From Streptomyces pyxinae (lineage in GTDB: Bacteria; Actinomycetota; Actinomycetes; Streptomycetales; Streptomycetaceae): a stretch of 64,000 nt of DNA. How positions within the stretch are numbered: position 1 is the first letter of the stretch; each line of letters opens with the position of its first letter. The notes beneath the pieces are model-generated. The model saw only the letters and a program-made list of their open reading frames with translations, ran no database searches and was not told the origin of the DNA. The translations under genes were made by a program, and so were the position numbers. The DNA is taken from assembly GCF_024756275.1 (NCBI RefSeq), contig NZ_JANUGQ010000010.1, positions 124,001-188,000 on the forward strand, given 5' to 3'. Of the stretch, positions 8,751-17,557 are shown one piece after another.

Positions 8751-9590
8751 ATGGACAAGACCGCACTGGGCACCCTGCTGCGGGAACGCCGCGCGCTCAT
8801 CGCACCGGAGAGCCTCGGGCTGTCGCGCCCCACCCGTCAGGGGCGCCGGGCGCCCGGGCTCTCCCAGGCGCAGATCGACCAGTTGCTGCACCGCGCCCCG
8901 GACACCTATGGCCGCCTGGAGTCCGGGCGCTACCCCAACCCGCCGGTGCAGCTGCTCCAGGACGTGGCCGCGCTGCTGGGGCTGACCGAGCAGGAGTGGA
9001 CGGCGCTGTGGCGGTACGCGGCCGGCCAGGACCCGCCGCGTCCGCTGGACACCCGGTCGGGCGAGGAGGTGCCCGGGGCCTGGCAAGAGGCGCTCGACGG
9101 CATGAGCCACATGGCGTATGTGAGCGACCGTTCCTGGAACCTGCTCGCCCGCAACCCCCGGTTCGACGCCCTCTTCCCGGGCGGCACGGCGCCGTCGAAC
9201 ATCATGCGCTGGATGGCCGTGGACCCGGCGGCCCGGAACGTGCTGCGGGACTGGGAGACGGCCTGGGCACCCCGGCTGCTGCCGCAGCTGCGCTCGGCGC
9301 TGGCGGCGGACCCGGGCGACCGCACGCTGGCCGCCATCGAGCGGGAGGTGCTGGCGGATCCGCTCGCCGCCCCGCTCTACGAGGAGTCCCACGCCTATGT
9401 CGGGCTGGACGGCGACGAGCGCCCGGTCGACCACACCCTGCTGGGGCCCGGCTGGGTCACCCTGTGCGCCGCGCATCCGATGGGGGCGCCGGGGGCCCGG
9501 ATGGTGATCATGATCTTCCGGCCGGGCGTGCGCCGGGGACCCGCCGCGGTGCCCGCCCTCCGCGCCGGGGCGCCCGGCCGGCCGGGGTGA
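8751..9590 (+). CDS. XRE-family regulator with MmyB-like ligand-binding domain
   Basis: A 279-aa protein. Residues 1-90 form a helix-turn-helix DNA-binding domain that continues into PDTYGRLESGRYPNPP and a final helix ending ALWRYAAG. The remaining ~180 residues match the MmyB-like domain, recognisable by MSHMAYVSDRSWNLLARNPRFDALFP and by LGPGWVTLCAAHP near the end; this domain resembles a PAS fold and is thought to bind fatty-acid-like ligands. Members are abundant in Streptomyces and often sit beside oxidoreductase or transferase genes they control. The nearest downstream gene, at 9687, encodes a glutathione-transferase-like enzyme on the same strand and could be its target (inference). Confidence 0.88.
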   Translation: MDKTALGTLLRERRALIAPESLGLSRPTRQGRRAPGLSQAQIDQLLHRAPDTYGRLESGRYPNPPVQLLQDVAALLGLTEQEWTALWRYAAGQDPPRPLDTRSGEEVPGAWQEALDGMSHMAYVSDRSWNLLARNPRFDALFPGGTAPSNIMRWMAVDPAARNVLRDWETAWAPRLLPQLRSALAADPGDRTLAAIEREVLADPLAAPLYEESHAYVGLDGDERPVDHTLLGPGWVTLCAAHPMGAPGARMVIMIFRPGVRRGPAAVPALRAGAPGRPG

Positions 9591-9686
9591 GTCCCGGTAC
9601 GTCCGGCCGGGGCCGGGTACCCGGCGCGGTGCACCGCCCGGGGCCGTACGGCGGCTCCGGGGCGCGCCGAGCGGAAGGACGATCAG

Positions 9687-10694
9687 GTGGACCACGACGG
9701 CGACAACGGCGACGGCGACGGTCAGGAGTTCCGGCGGTCCCGGAGCCATTTCACCGACCGGGTGACCGCCGACGGGCGGGACGGCTGGCCGGTGGCCGCC
9801 GGGCGGTACCGGCTGGTGGTCAGCCGGGCCTGCCCCTGGGCCAGCAGGTCACTGGTCTCCCGGCGGCTGCTGGGGCTGGAGGAGGCCCTCCCGGTGGCGG
9901 TGGCGGATCCGATCCAGGACGAGCGCAGCTGGCGGTTCACCCTGGACCCGGACGGCCGGGACCCGGTGCTCGGCATCGCCTTCCTCGCCGAGGCGTACCG
10001 GGCGCGGGAGCCGGGGTACGACGGCGGGGTCAGCGTGCCGGCGCTGGTGGAGGCGGCGAGCGGCCGGCTGGTGACCAACGACTACCAGCGGCTGACCCTC
10101 GACCTGGCGACCGAGTGGCGGGAGCTGCACCGCCCGGACGCGCCCGACCTCTACCCGGAGGGGCGCCGGGACGAGATCGACGAGCGGATGGAGGGCATCT
10201 ACCAGGACATCAACAACGGCGTCTACCGGGCCGGTTTCGCCAAGGGCCAGGACGCCTACGACGCGGCGTACGCCCGGCTGTTCGCCCGGCTCGACCAGGT
10301 GTCGGAGCACCTCGCGGACCGGCGCTATCTGGTGGGCGACACGATCACCGAGGCGGACATCCGGCTGTTCACCACGCTGGTCCGGTTCGACGCGGTGTAC
10401 CACGGCCACTTCAAGTGCAACCGCAACAAGCTCACCGAGGACCGGGTGCTCTGGGCGTACGCCCGCGATCTCTTCCAGACGCCCGGGTTCGGCGACACGG
10501 TGGACTTCGACCACATCAAGCGGCACTACTACCAGGTGCACGCGGACATCAACCCGTCCCGGATCGTGCCGCGCGGCCCGGACCTGACCGGCTGGCGGTC
10601 GCCGCACCACCGCGAGCAGCTGGGCGGCCGGCCCTTCGGCGACGGCACCCCGCCGCCCCCGCCGCCGGGCGACGAGGTGATCCAGCCGCTGTAG
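9687..10694 (+). CDS. ECM4/YqjG-type glutathione S-transferase (quinone reductase-like)
   Basis: A 335-aa enzyme starting at GTG 9687 with GGAAGGA upstream. It has the thioredoxin-like N-terminal domain with the catalytic CPWA motif (Cys49), characteristic of Xi-class glutathionyl-hydroquinone reductases. The all-helical domain carries the family's IYQDINNGVYRAGFA, YLVGDTITEADIRLFTTLVRFD and YYQVHADINP. Family enzymes reductively remove glutathione from quinol conjugates. Actinobacteria use mycothiol rather than glutathione, so the true thiol is probably different (inference). The end of the protein is a Pro-rich tail. Convergent with the aldehyde dehydrogenase gene. Confidence 0.9.
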   Translation: MDHDGDNGDGDGQEFRRSRSHFTDRVTADGRDGWPVAAGRYRLVVSRACPWASRSLVSRRLLGLEEALPVAVADPIQDERSWRFTLDPDGRDPVLGIAFLAEAYRAREPGYDGGVSVPALVEAASGRLVTNDYQRLTLDLATEWRELHRPDAPDLYPEGRRDEIDERMEGIYQDINNGVYRAGFAKGQDAYDAAYARLFARLDQVSEHLADRRYLVGDTITEADIRLFTTLVRFDAVYHGHFKCNRNKLTEDRVLWAYARDLFQTPGFGDTVDFDHIKRHYYQVHADINPSRIVPRGPDLTGWRSPHHREQLGGRPFGDGTPPPPPPGDEVIQPL

Positions 10695-10736
10695 CGGGAC
10701 GGTGACCGGCGGAGCCGGTCCGGGGCCCCGGCAGGG

Positions 10737-10776
10737 CCCGGTCCCGCCGCTCACGGAGAGGGGCGGCGGGACCGGG
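10737..10776. terminator. Bidirectional terminator hairpin
   Basis: Perfect 14-bp arms CCCGGTCCCGCCGC (10737-10750) and GCGGCGGGACCGGG (10763-10776) flank a 12-nt loop. It lies between the convergent glutathione-transferase and aldehyde dehydrogenase genes, 43 bp after one stop and 9 bp after the other. There is no T-tract, as is usual in Streptomyces. Confidence 0.7.
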
Positions 10777-10785
10777 GCGGAGGTG

Positions 10786-12177
10786 TCAGTCGGCCTCCCA
10801 GACGGTGGTGGCGTTGCAGAACTCCTTGATGCCGTGGCCGGCCAGCTCCCGGCCGTACCCGGAGCGCTTGACGCCGCCGAACGGCAGCGCCGGGTGCGAG
10901 GCGGTCATCCCGTTGACGAACACTCCGCCGGCCTCCAGGTCCCGGACGAAGCGCTCCACCTCGTCCCGGTCGCGGGTCCAGACGTTGGAGCTCAGCCCGA
11001 ACGAGGTGTCATTGGCCACCGCCACGGCCTCGTCGGCGTCCGCGACCCGGTAGAGCGTGGCGACCGGGCCGAAGGTCTCCTCCTGGTGGATCCGCATCTC
11101 CGGCGTGATGCCCTCCAGCACGGTGGGCGCGTAGAACCAGCCCCGGTCCAGTCCCTCGGGCCGGCGGCCGCCGCAGCGCACCACGGCGCCGCGCTCCACG
11201 GCGTCGTCCACGAGTTCCGCCAGGTCGTCGCGGCCCTGCTCGCTGGAGAGCGGTCCGACGTCGGTGGACTCGTCCAACGGGTCGCCCACCGCCAGGGCGG
11301 CCATCGCGGCGGTGAAGCGCTCCGCGAAGTCGTCGTAGACATCGGTGTGGACGATGAACCGCTTGGCCGCGATGCAGGACTGGCCGTTGTTCTGCACCCG
11401 GGCGGTGACGGCGGTGGCCGCCGCCTTCGCCACGTCCGCCGACGCCATCACCACATAGGGGTCGCTGCCGCCCAGTTCCAGCACCGTCTTCTTGATCTCG
11501 TCTCCGGCGACGGCGGCGACCGAGCGCCCGGCCGGCTCGCTGCCGGTGAGCGTGGCGGCGGCGACCCGGGGGTCGCGCAGAATCGCCTCCACCGCCCCGG
11601 AGCCGATCAGCAGGGTCTGGAAACAGCCCTCCGGGTAGCCGGCCCGCCGGAAGAGGTCCTCCAGGTAGAGCGCGGTCTGCGGGACGTTCGAGGCGTGCTT
11701 CAGCAGCCCCACGTTGCCCGCCATCAGCGCGGGCGCCGCGAACCGTACGACCTGCCAGAGCGGGAAGTTCCATGGCATGACGGCCAGCACCGGGCCCAGC
11801 GGCCGGTAGCGCACCAGGGCCCGGACGGCGCCGGAGTCCCGTACGTCGGCCTCGTCCGGGTGCTCGTCCGCGAGCAGCCGCTCGGCGTTGGCGGCGTACC
11901 AGCGCATGGCCTTGGCGCACTTGGCCGCCTCGGCGCGGGCGGCGCCCACGGGCTTGCCCATCTCGGTCGTCATGGTGCGGGCGATCTCGTCCGTGTCCTT
12001 CTCCAGCAGCTCGGCCGCGCGCTCCAGCAGCCGGGCGCGCTCCGCGAAGTCCGTGGTGCGGTGGTGCCGGTACGCCTCGGCGGCGCGGGCGAGCCGTTCC
12101 TCGATGGCGGCCTCGTCCAGCGCGTCGAAGGTCTTGAGGGTCTCACCGGTCGCCGGGTTCACCGTCGCGATGGCCAT
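10786..12177 (-). CDS. gabD: Succinate-semialdehyde dehydrogenase (NADP+-type, GabD-like)
   Basis: A 463-aa aldehyde dehydrogenase, a typical length for the GabD1 subgroup, with an AGGAGGCAC ribosome site. The signature MPWNFPLWQVVRFAAPALMAG and the catalytic Glu (LELGGSD, ~E234) and Cys (NNGQSC, ~C268) are present, with EETFGPV and PFGGVKRSGYGRELAGHGI at the C-terminus. It is expected to oxidise succinate semialdehyde to succinate at the end of the GABA pathway in the cytoplasm. The family also accepts related aldehydes, so the substrate is inferred. No GABA transaminase gene is adjacent; the gene appears monocistronic. Confidence 0.93.
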   Translation of the reverse strand: MAIATVNPATGETLKTFDALDEAAIEERLARAAEAYRHHRTTDFAERARLLERAAELLEKDTDEIARTMTTEMGKPVGAARAEAAKCAKAMRWYAANAERLLADEHPDEADVRDSGAVRALVRYRPLGPVLAVMPWNFPLWQVVRFAAPALMAGNVGLLKHASNVPQTALYLEDLFRRAGYPEGCFQTLLIGSGAVEAILRDPRVAAATLTGSEPAGRSVAAVAGDEIKKTVLELGGSDPYVVMASADVAKAAATAVTARVQNNGQSCIAAKRFIVHTDVYDDFAERFTAAMAALAVGDPLDESTDVGPLSSEQGRDDLAELVDDAVERGAVVRCGGRRPEGLDRGWFYAPTVLEGITPEMRIHQEETFGPVATLYRVADADEAVAVANDTSFGLSSNVWTRDRDEVERFVRDLEAGGVFVNGMTASHPALPFGGVKRSGYGRELAGHGIKEFCNATTVWEAD

Positions 12178-12340
12178 GGGGGATGTGCCTCCTCGGAGTC
12201 TTCGTTCTGATGGGGCTGATGTCGTGGTGACGGGGGCGTGTCCTCCCCCGACCCTGCCGCGCGGCCCGCCGTCGCGCGCGGTGGGCGCGGAGTGCGGATA
12301 CGGCGGGTTGAGTCACCCTTGCCGGGTAACCCTCTGCCGT

Positions 12341-13411
12341 ATGGCACACACCGGTGATGACAAGGAAAAGAGCGCGCACCCGTCCCCGGGCGGATCCGGG
12401 GCGCCGGGCGAGCCGTCGGAGCTGTCGGCCCGCTCCTGGCGGGCGGTGCTCACACGCACCGGCAAGGAGTTCATGGACGACGAACTCCCCGACCGCGCCG
12501 CCGCCCTCACGTACTACAGCGTGCTGTCGATCTTCCCGGCGCTGCTGGTGCTGGTCTCGCTGCTGGGGGTGATCGGCACCTCCGCGACCCGGACCGTGCT
12601 GGACAACCTGCGCAAGCTGGCCCCGGGACCGGCGCGTGACATCCTCGGGAACGCGGTGGAGCAGCTCCAGGGCAACGCCGGGGCGAGCGGGGTGGTGGCG
12701 ATCATCAGTCTGCTGGCGGCCGTCTGGTCGGCCTCCGGTTATGTGGGCGGCTTCATCCGTACCGCCAACGCCGTGTACGACCTCCCCGAGGGCCGGCCGG
12801 TGTGGAAGCTGACCCCGCTGCGGGTGGGGCTGACGCTGGTGCTCATGGTCCTGCTGGCCATGAGCGCGGTGATCGTGGTCTTCACCGGTCCGCTCGCCCG
12901 GCGGGCGGGGCAGGCGATCGGCGCCGGTGAGGCGGCGGTGACCGTCTGGAACATCGCCAAGTGGCCGGTGCTGCTCGTGCTGGTGGTACTGATGATCGGG
13001 CTGCTCTTCTGGCGGGCGCCCAATGTGCACGGGCTGGGCTTCCGCTGGCTGAGCCCGGGCAGTGTGGTGGCGGTGCTGCTGTGGCTGGTGGCCTCCGGCG
13101 CCTTCGCTCTCTATGTGGCGAACTTCGGCTCGTACAACAAGACCTACGGCACCCTCGCCGGGGTGATCACCTTCCTGATCTGGCTGTGGCTGTCCAACCT
13201 CGCCATTCTGCTCGGTCTGGAGCTGGACGCGGAGCTGGCCCGGCAGCGGGCGATCAGCGGGGGGATGCCGGCCTCCCAGGAGCCGTACGTGGAGCCGCGT
13301 GACACCCGCACCTGGCCGCCCGAGGAGCGGGCCGGACTGGCGGAGGGCGCTCGGCCGGGTGTCCCGGAGAAGCCGGGTGTCCCGGAGGGCAGCGGCGGCG
13401 CGCCGGCCTGA
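12341..13411 (+). CDS. YihY/BrkB family integral membrane protein
   Basis: A 356-aa protein beginning at ATG 12341; the longer upstream frame overlaps the divergent gene and is not used. A 45-residue hydrophilic head leads into the family signature FMDDELPDRAAALTYYSVLSIFPALLVLVSLLG. Five to six predicted membrane helices follow, including LVLMVLLAMSAVIVVFTGPLA and a VVAVLLWLVASGAFALYVANFG segment. ASGYVGGFIRTANAVYD and FGSYNKTYGTLAGVITFLIWLWLSN are also conserved in the family. Function is unclear; members have been called BrkB or virulence factor, and RNase BN in error. The C-terminus is a hydrophilic Pro/Gly/Glu tail. Confidence 0.92.
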   Translation: MAHTGDDKEKSAHPSPGGSGAPGEPSELSARSWRAVLTRTGKEFMDDELPDRAAALTYYSVLSIFPALLVLVSLLGVIGTSATRTVLDNLRKLAPGPARDILGNAVEQLQGNAGASGVVAIISLLAAVWSASGYVGGFIRTANAVYDLPEGRPVWKLTPLRVGLTLVLMVLLAMSAVIVVFTGPLARRAGQAIGAGEAAVTVWNIAKWPVLLVLVVLMIGLLFWRAPNVHGLGFRWLSPGSVVAVLLWLVASGAFALYVANFGSYNKTYGTLAGVITFLIWLWLSNLAILLGLELDAELARQRAISGGMPASQEPYVEPRDTRTWPPEERAGLAEGARPGVPEKPGVPEGSGGAPA

Positions 13412-13443
13412 CCGGCCGGTGGCCGGGCCCGGCCACCGGCCGG
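13412..13443. terminator. Perfect 32-bp palindrome after brkB-like gene
   Basis: Two abutting 16-bp arms, CCGGCCGGTGGCCGGG (13412-13427) and its exact reverse complement (13428-13443), begin directly after the stop codon. The rest of the gap to the convergent FUSC gene is C-rich and featureless. It probably terminates the membrane-protein transcript. Confidence 0.65.
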
Positions 13444-13612
13444 GCCCGTTCCGCTGTCTCCCCTGCCCGCCGCCGTCCCTCCGTCCCGTCGCTCCCCCGG
13501 CCCCGTCGCTCCCCCCTGGCGCGGCCTTCCTCCGCTTCCCTTCCCCGGTTCCCCGGCCCGGTCAGCGGGCGGGTCCGCTCCGGCTGCCTCCGACCAGTGC
13601 GGGCCGAGCCGG

Positions 13613-14815
13613 TCAGCACTGGTCGGGAACATCCGGCCGGGCGTCGGCCAGGTCGTGCAGCAGCCGCTGGGTGGCGGCGGCCAGGCCGCCGACCGAGATG
13701 GCCGTGTCGTGGTCGCCCACCGCCATCTCGGCCCGCATCCGCCCGTGCGCCTCCCAGGCCCGGTCCAGTGCGGCGTTCCGGTCCGGCGGCGCGGAGCCGT
13801 CGCCCGGACCGCCCGCGCCGGAGCCGCCCGTGCCCGCTGCCCGCGACCCGTCCAGCACGGCGTGGTCGGCCTCGCAGACCTCCGCCGCGGCACGCAGCAG
13901 CTCCGGGAGTTCGTCGGTGAGGACGGAGTCGGGCGGCGGGGTGAGGCGCGGCTGCTCGCCCACCGCGTCGTCGAGCAGTCCGGCGATGCTGGTCAGATGG
14001 TCCACGATGCCGCCCCAGGCGCTCTCCCACTCGCTGGAGGGCAGCGGCCGCAGGGGGCGCCGCAGACGGCTGCCCGGGTTGAAGCGGTGGCTCTCCCGGC
14101 TCCAGGTCCGGGCATTGCCCAGGTCGTCGAGGAAGCGGCGGAGACCGCGGGCCGAGCCGGACCACTTCTGGGCGTCGGTACGTCCGTAACCTTCCGTGAC
14201 ACCGTCCGCCGTGGCGCGGAGCAGCGCGGCCGCGTCCTCCGGCAGCCGGCAGACCGACTCATAGGCGCCGCGCAGATGCATGGGCGGCAGGATCAGCGCG
14301 TTGACGGCGATCCCGATCACCGCGCCGAGCAGGGTCTCCAGCAGCCGGTGGAGCATGCCGATCCCGCTGTAGGTGCCGTAGACCAGCACGAACAGGGCGG
14401 TGGTGGAGGCGTAGACGCCCTGGTCGCCGAAGCGCCAGTAGTTGCCGAGCAGCATGGTGAGCGGCAGCGTGATCGCCATGGCGCCCATGACATTGCCGGT
14501 GAGGCCGGCGGCGCCGGCGGCGATCACGGTGCCGGCGGCGATGAGGACGACCTGCTGGAAGCCGGCGCGCACCGACCGGTAGACGGTGCTCTGGACCAGG
14601 ACGACCGCCGTCCAGGGGGCCATCAGCGCCAGCGGGGCCTTCCACCACCAGCCGGCGATCGCCCAGGCGAGGATCGCCGCCCCGGCCGCCTTGAGCGCCT
14701 GGACGGCGAGGTCCCGTTCGGTGCCGGGCCCGCGCAGGGCCCGGCGCACCGACCGGCCGACGGCCAGCACCTCCCAGCGGAGCCGGTGCCACGCCGTGGA
14801 GAGTCGGGGGCTCAT
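13613..14815 (-). CDS. FUSC family membrane protein (aromatic-acid-exporter-like)
   Basis: A 400-aa protein beginning at ATG 14815 in a 4-base ATGA overlap with the upstream SDR stop, so the two are translationally coupled. After a basic N-terminus there are about six predicted membrane helices in a compact block (~residues 40-170), for example AAGAAILAWAIAGWWW, VLIAAGTVIAAGAAGLTG and LLGAVIGIAVNALILPP. A soluble helical domain of ~220 residues with RESHRFNPGSRLRRPLRPLP follows. This matches the FUSC/ArAE family of putative efflux permeases. Substrate is unknown. The last third contains a Gly/Ala-rich disordered insert. Confidence 0.88.
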   Translation of the reverse strand: MSPRLSTAWHRLRWEVLAVGRSVRRALRGPGTERDLAVQALKAAGAAILAWAIAGWWWKAPLALMAPWTAVVLVQSTVYRSVRAGFQQVVLIAAGTVIAAGAAGLTGNVMGAMAITLPLTMLLGNYWRFGDQGVYASTTALFVLVYGTYSGIGMLHRLLETLLGAVIGIAVNALILPPMHLRGAYESVCRLPEDAAALLRATADGVTEGYGRTDAQKWSGSARGLRRFLDDLGNARTWSRESHRFNPGSRLRRPLRPLPSSEWESAWGGIVDHLTSIAGLLDDAVGEQPRLTPPPDSVLTDELPELLRAAAEVCEADHAVLDGSRAAGTGGSGAGGPGDGSAPPDRNAALDRAWEAHGRMRAEMAVGDHDTAISVGGLAAATQRLLHDLADARPDVPDQC

Positions 14816-15699
14816 GGAAGGGGGGTGCCTCCGGTGGCGTTGACGATCTCGCCGGTGATGTAACTGGACCGGGGCGAGGCGAGGAAGACATAGGCCGGGG
14901 CCATCTCGGCGGGCTGGGCGGGGCGGCCGAGGGGCGACTGCTTGCCGAACTCGGCGGTGTCCGGCATGGTCGCCGGGATCAGCGGCGTCCAGACCGGCCC
15001 CGGGGCCACGGCGTTGACCCGGATGCCGCGCCCGGCCACCATCTGCGCCAGTCCGTGGGTGAAGGCGACGATGGCCGACTTGGTCATGGCGTAGTCGAGC
15101 AGCGGCGGGCTGGGCTGGTACGCCTGGACCGAGGTGGTGTTGACGACACAGCCGCCCCGGGGGATGTGCGGCAGCGCCGCCCGGGTGAGCCAGAACATTC
15201 CGTACAGGTTGGTCTTCATGACCCGATCGAACTGCTCGGTGGTGATGGCCTCGATGCCGTCCGGCTGGGCCATCTGGTACGCCGCGTTGTTGACGAGCAC
15301 GTCGATCCGGCCGAACGCGCCGACCGCCCGCTCCACCAGCGCGCGGCACTCGGTCTCCTCCCGGATGTCGCAGACCACCGCGACGGCCTCGCGACCCGCC
15401 TGCTCGATCAGCCGGGCGGTCTCCCGGGCCTCGTCCGCCTCCTCCGGGAGGTGGGTGAAGAGCACATCGGCGCCCTCCCGTGCGAAGGCCAGGCACACCG
15501 CCCGGCCGATCCCGGAGTCACCGCCGGTCACCACGGCGGCGAGCCCGGCGAGCTGCCCGGCGCCTTCGTACGAGTCCTCCCCGTGGTCGGGTGGTGGATC
15601 CATGGGGCCGGTCCAGCCGGGATGGTCCTGTTCCTGGTCGGCGAAGTCCGGCCGGGGGTGCCGGGTGACCGGGTCGTGCGGCCGGCGGTCGTCGGTCAT
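14812..15699 (-). CDS. SDR family oxidoreductase (general-stress type)
   Basis: A 295-aa short-chain dehydrogenase with a ~45-residue N-terminal extension rich in Asp/Pro (DHPGWTGPMDPPPDHGEDSY). That extension is typical of the YhdF/YghA-like stress-associated branch. The NAD(P) loop is VTGGDSGIGRAVCLAFA, NNAAYQ is the structural NAG-like motif, and the catalytic residues are Ser in NTTSVQAYQ and Tyr-Lys in LDYAMTKSA. It ends ASPRSSYITGEIVNATGG, also family-typical. The physiological substrate is unknown. First gene of an apparent two-gene operon with the FUSC protein. Confidence 0.92.
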   Translation of the reverse strand: MTDDRRPHDPVTRHPRPDFADQEQDHPGWTGPMDPPPDHGEDSYEGAGQLAGLAAVVTGGDSGIGRAVCLAFAREGADVLFTHLPEEADEARETARLIEQAGREAVAVVCDIREETECRALVERAVGAFGRIDVLVNNAAYQMAQPDGIEAITTEQFDRVMKTNLYGMFWLTRAALPHIPRGGCVVNTTSVQAYQPSPPLLDYAMTKSAIVAFTHGLAQMVAGRGIRVNAVAPGPVWTPLIPATMPDTAEFGKQSPLGRPAQPAEMAPAYVFLASPRSSYITGEIVNATGGTPLP

Positions 15700-15953
15700 G
15701 CTGCCTCCGTCGGGGCGGTTCGTCCGGCCGGAGCGGAAGTCCGCCGCTCCGGCCGAGGGGTCGTCTCGGATGGTCCGGCCGGCGGGCGGGTCGGGTACCG
15801 GACACCGGGATGCCGGAACAACCGGGATTCCGGCTACCTGTGTCTGCGGACGCCGCCTCGCCGGTGGGTCGGGGGTCCGCGTTCCCGCAGGTCGCGACCG
15901 CAACCATTCGGCACACACCCGGTCCGGCCGCGCCACCCGGCGGCCGCGGCCGG

Positions 15954-16454
15954 TCAGCCGCCCAGCCGACGCTCCCCGGCGGTGATCCGTACGTCGTTGA
16001 TGCTCGCGTACCGCTTGCGCATCAGGCCGTCGGCGTCGAATTCCCAGTTCTCGTTCCCGTAGGCCCGGAACCACTGCCCGCCGGCGTCGCGGTACTCGTA
16101 CTCGAACCGCACGGCGATCCGGTCACCGGTGTACGCCCACAGCTCCTTGCGCAGCCGGTAGTCCAGCTCGCGCCGCCACTTGTCCGCGAGGAAGGCGACG
16201 ATCGCGGGACGGCCGGTGAGGAAGACGTCCCGGTTGCGCCACTCGGAGTCCTCCGTGTAGGCGAGCGCGACCCGCTCCGGATCACGGGTGTTCCAGGCGT
16301 CCTCGGCGAGCCGGACCTTCCGCCGGGCGGTCTCCTCGGTGAACGGGGGCAGCGGCGGACGCGGCCCGGGCCCGGCGGAGACGGCGGAGACGGCGGGGGT
16401 GGCCGGGGCAGCAGGGGTGTCGGGCGTACCGGGGGTGTCGGGCAGGGCGGACAC
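15954..16454 (-). CDS. NTF2-like/DUF1348 family protein
   Basis: A 166-aa protein with a GTG start at 16454 and a GGAG site upstream. A ~35-residue Pro/Ala/Val-rich head precedes a compact cone-fold domain. The family motifs are [68 protein letters not shown] and [18 protein letters not shown], which fit DUF1348 (SnoaL/NTF2-like). Members are small cytoplasmic proteins of unknown activity. It is divergent from a TetR gene, and two identical-architecture operators lie between them, so it is the probable regulated target. Confidence 0.88.
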   Translation of the reverse strand: MSALPDTPGTPDTPAAPATPAVSAVSAGPGPRPPLPPFTEETARRKVRLAEDAWNTRDPERVALAYTEDSEWRNRDVFLTGRPAIVAFLADKWRRELDYRLRKELWAYTGDRIAVRFEYEYRDAGGQWFRAYGNENWEFDADGLMRKRYASINDVRITAGERRLGG

Positions 16455-16528
16455 AAGGGGCTCCTTCGGCTTCGGCCGGGGTGTCCGGTTCCGCCCCGTC
16501 AGGCGGCGGCACCGGGCTCCACTGCGGC

Positions 16529-16578
16529 GAGAACGAACGTTCTCTTCGGTACGCTACGGTATGAGAACGCTGGTTCTC
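16529..16578. promoter_or_regulatory. Paired TetR-type operators GAGAAC-N4-GTTCTC
   Basis: Two inverted repeats of the same form, GAGAACGAACGTTCTC (16529-16544) and GAGAACGCTGGTTCTC (16563-16578), have centres 34 bp apart in the 186-bp gap between divergent NTF2-like and TetR genes. Identical half-sites with identical 4-bp spacing are strong evidence of an operator pair, most simply bound by the adjacent TetR protein. Confidence 0.75.
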
Positions 16579-16640
16579 ACGGCAACCCCGGTCTCCTGGC
16601 ACGCCCCGGGACGGCTCCGATCCCCTGGAGGAGTGGCGGC

Positions 16641-17231
16641 ATGGACGGCGGAGACGAGACGGCGATCCGCACCCAGGTGCTCGACGCGGCCGAGGAACTC
16701 TTCTACGGCCGCGGCATTCAGGCGGTCGGCATGGACGCTGTGCGGTCCGCCTCCGGGGTCACCCTGCGGCGGCTGTACCAGCTCTTCCCTTCCAAGGGGG
16801 AGCTGGTGGAGGCGTATCTGCTGCGGCGGGACCGGCGCTGGCGGGAGGAGCTGGCGGCCGCCGTGGACCGGGCCGGTGGCTCCGCCGCCGACCGGGTGCT
16901 GGCGGTCTTCGACTGGCTCGACCGCTGGTTCGCCGCCCCGGACTTCCGGGGCTGCGCCTTTGTCAACGCCTTCGGTGAGCTGGGCGGCACCGCGCCGGAG
17001 GTGGCCGCCGCCGCGCGCCACCACAAGGACGCCCTCCGGGGCTATCTGGCCGGGCTGACGGTGGAGGCCGGGGCCACCGCCGCGACCGGTGACCACATCG
17101 CCCTGCTGGCCGAGGGGGCGATCACGCTCGCGGCCGTCTCGGGCGCGCCCTCCCCGGCCCGCAGCGCCCGCGAGGCGGCCCGGCTGCTGCTGGCCCCGGC
17201 GGTGGAGTCCGCGCGCCCGCCGTCCGGGTGA
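16641..17231 (+). CDS. TetR/AcrR family regulator
   Basis: A 196-aa regulator starting at ATG 16641 after GGAGGAG. The N-terminal HTH reads RTQVLDAAEELFYGRGIQAVGMDAVRSASGVTLRRLYQLFPSKGELVEAYL, with the usual YQLFPSK ending. The C-terminal domain (RGCAFVNAFGELG) resembles the TetR_C subgroup often divergent from small enzymes. Two GAGAAC-N4-GTTCTC operators lie between it and the divergent NTF2-like gene, suggesting autoregulation and repression of that gene. The inducer is unknown. Confidence 0.92.
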   Translation: MDGGDETAIRTQVLDAAEELFYGRGIQAVGMDAVRSASGVTLRRLYQLFPSKGELVEAYLLRRDRRWREELAAAVDRAGGSAADRVLAVFDWLDRWFAAPDFRGCAFVNAFGELGGTAPEVAAAARHHKDALRGYLAGLTVEAGATAATGDHIALLAEGAITLAAVSGAPSPARSAREAARLLLAPAVESARPPSG

Positions 17232-17557
17232 GCTCCGGGTCGCACCCCGGGTGGAGGCCGCCGCCGTCCGGCGGTACCCGCCCGCCCCTCCACCGGCGCC
17301 GGGCGGCGCGGGCCGCCCCCGGGCCCGCCGAGCGCAGGCGCCCCGGGCCGCCGGGCGGGACCGGGCACCCGCCCGGCGGAAGCGGGCGCCCGCGCGGGCG
17401 CCCGGCCGGCCACGCGCCCGCCGTCCCGGTGAATCGGCGGGACCTTTCGCATGCGGGAGCGCCTTTCGCGCAGATGCTCGGTCAGACGGCCGAGGCGGCC
17501 GGGTGGACGACACGGGGCCGCGCCACCGGCCGGGCCCCGGCACGCGGAAGGACCGAC
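17232..17557. other. Intergenic region (326 bp) upstream of metalloprotease gene
   Basis: GC-rich without a supported gene. The last ~130 bp is less repetitive and contains two CCTTTCGC boxes (in GGACCTTTCGCATGCG and GCGCCTTTCGCGC), possibly part of the leader or control region of the secreted protease. No clear -35/-10 or terminator was found. Confidence 0.3.
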
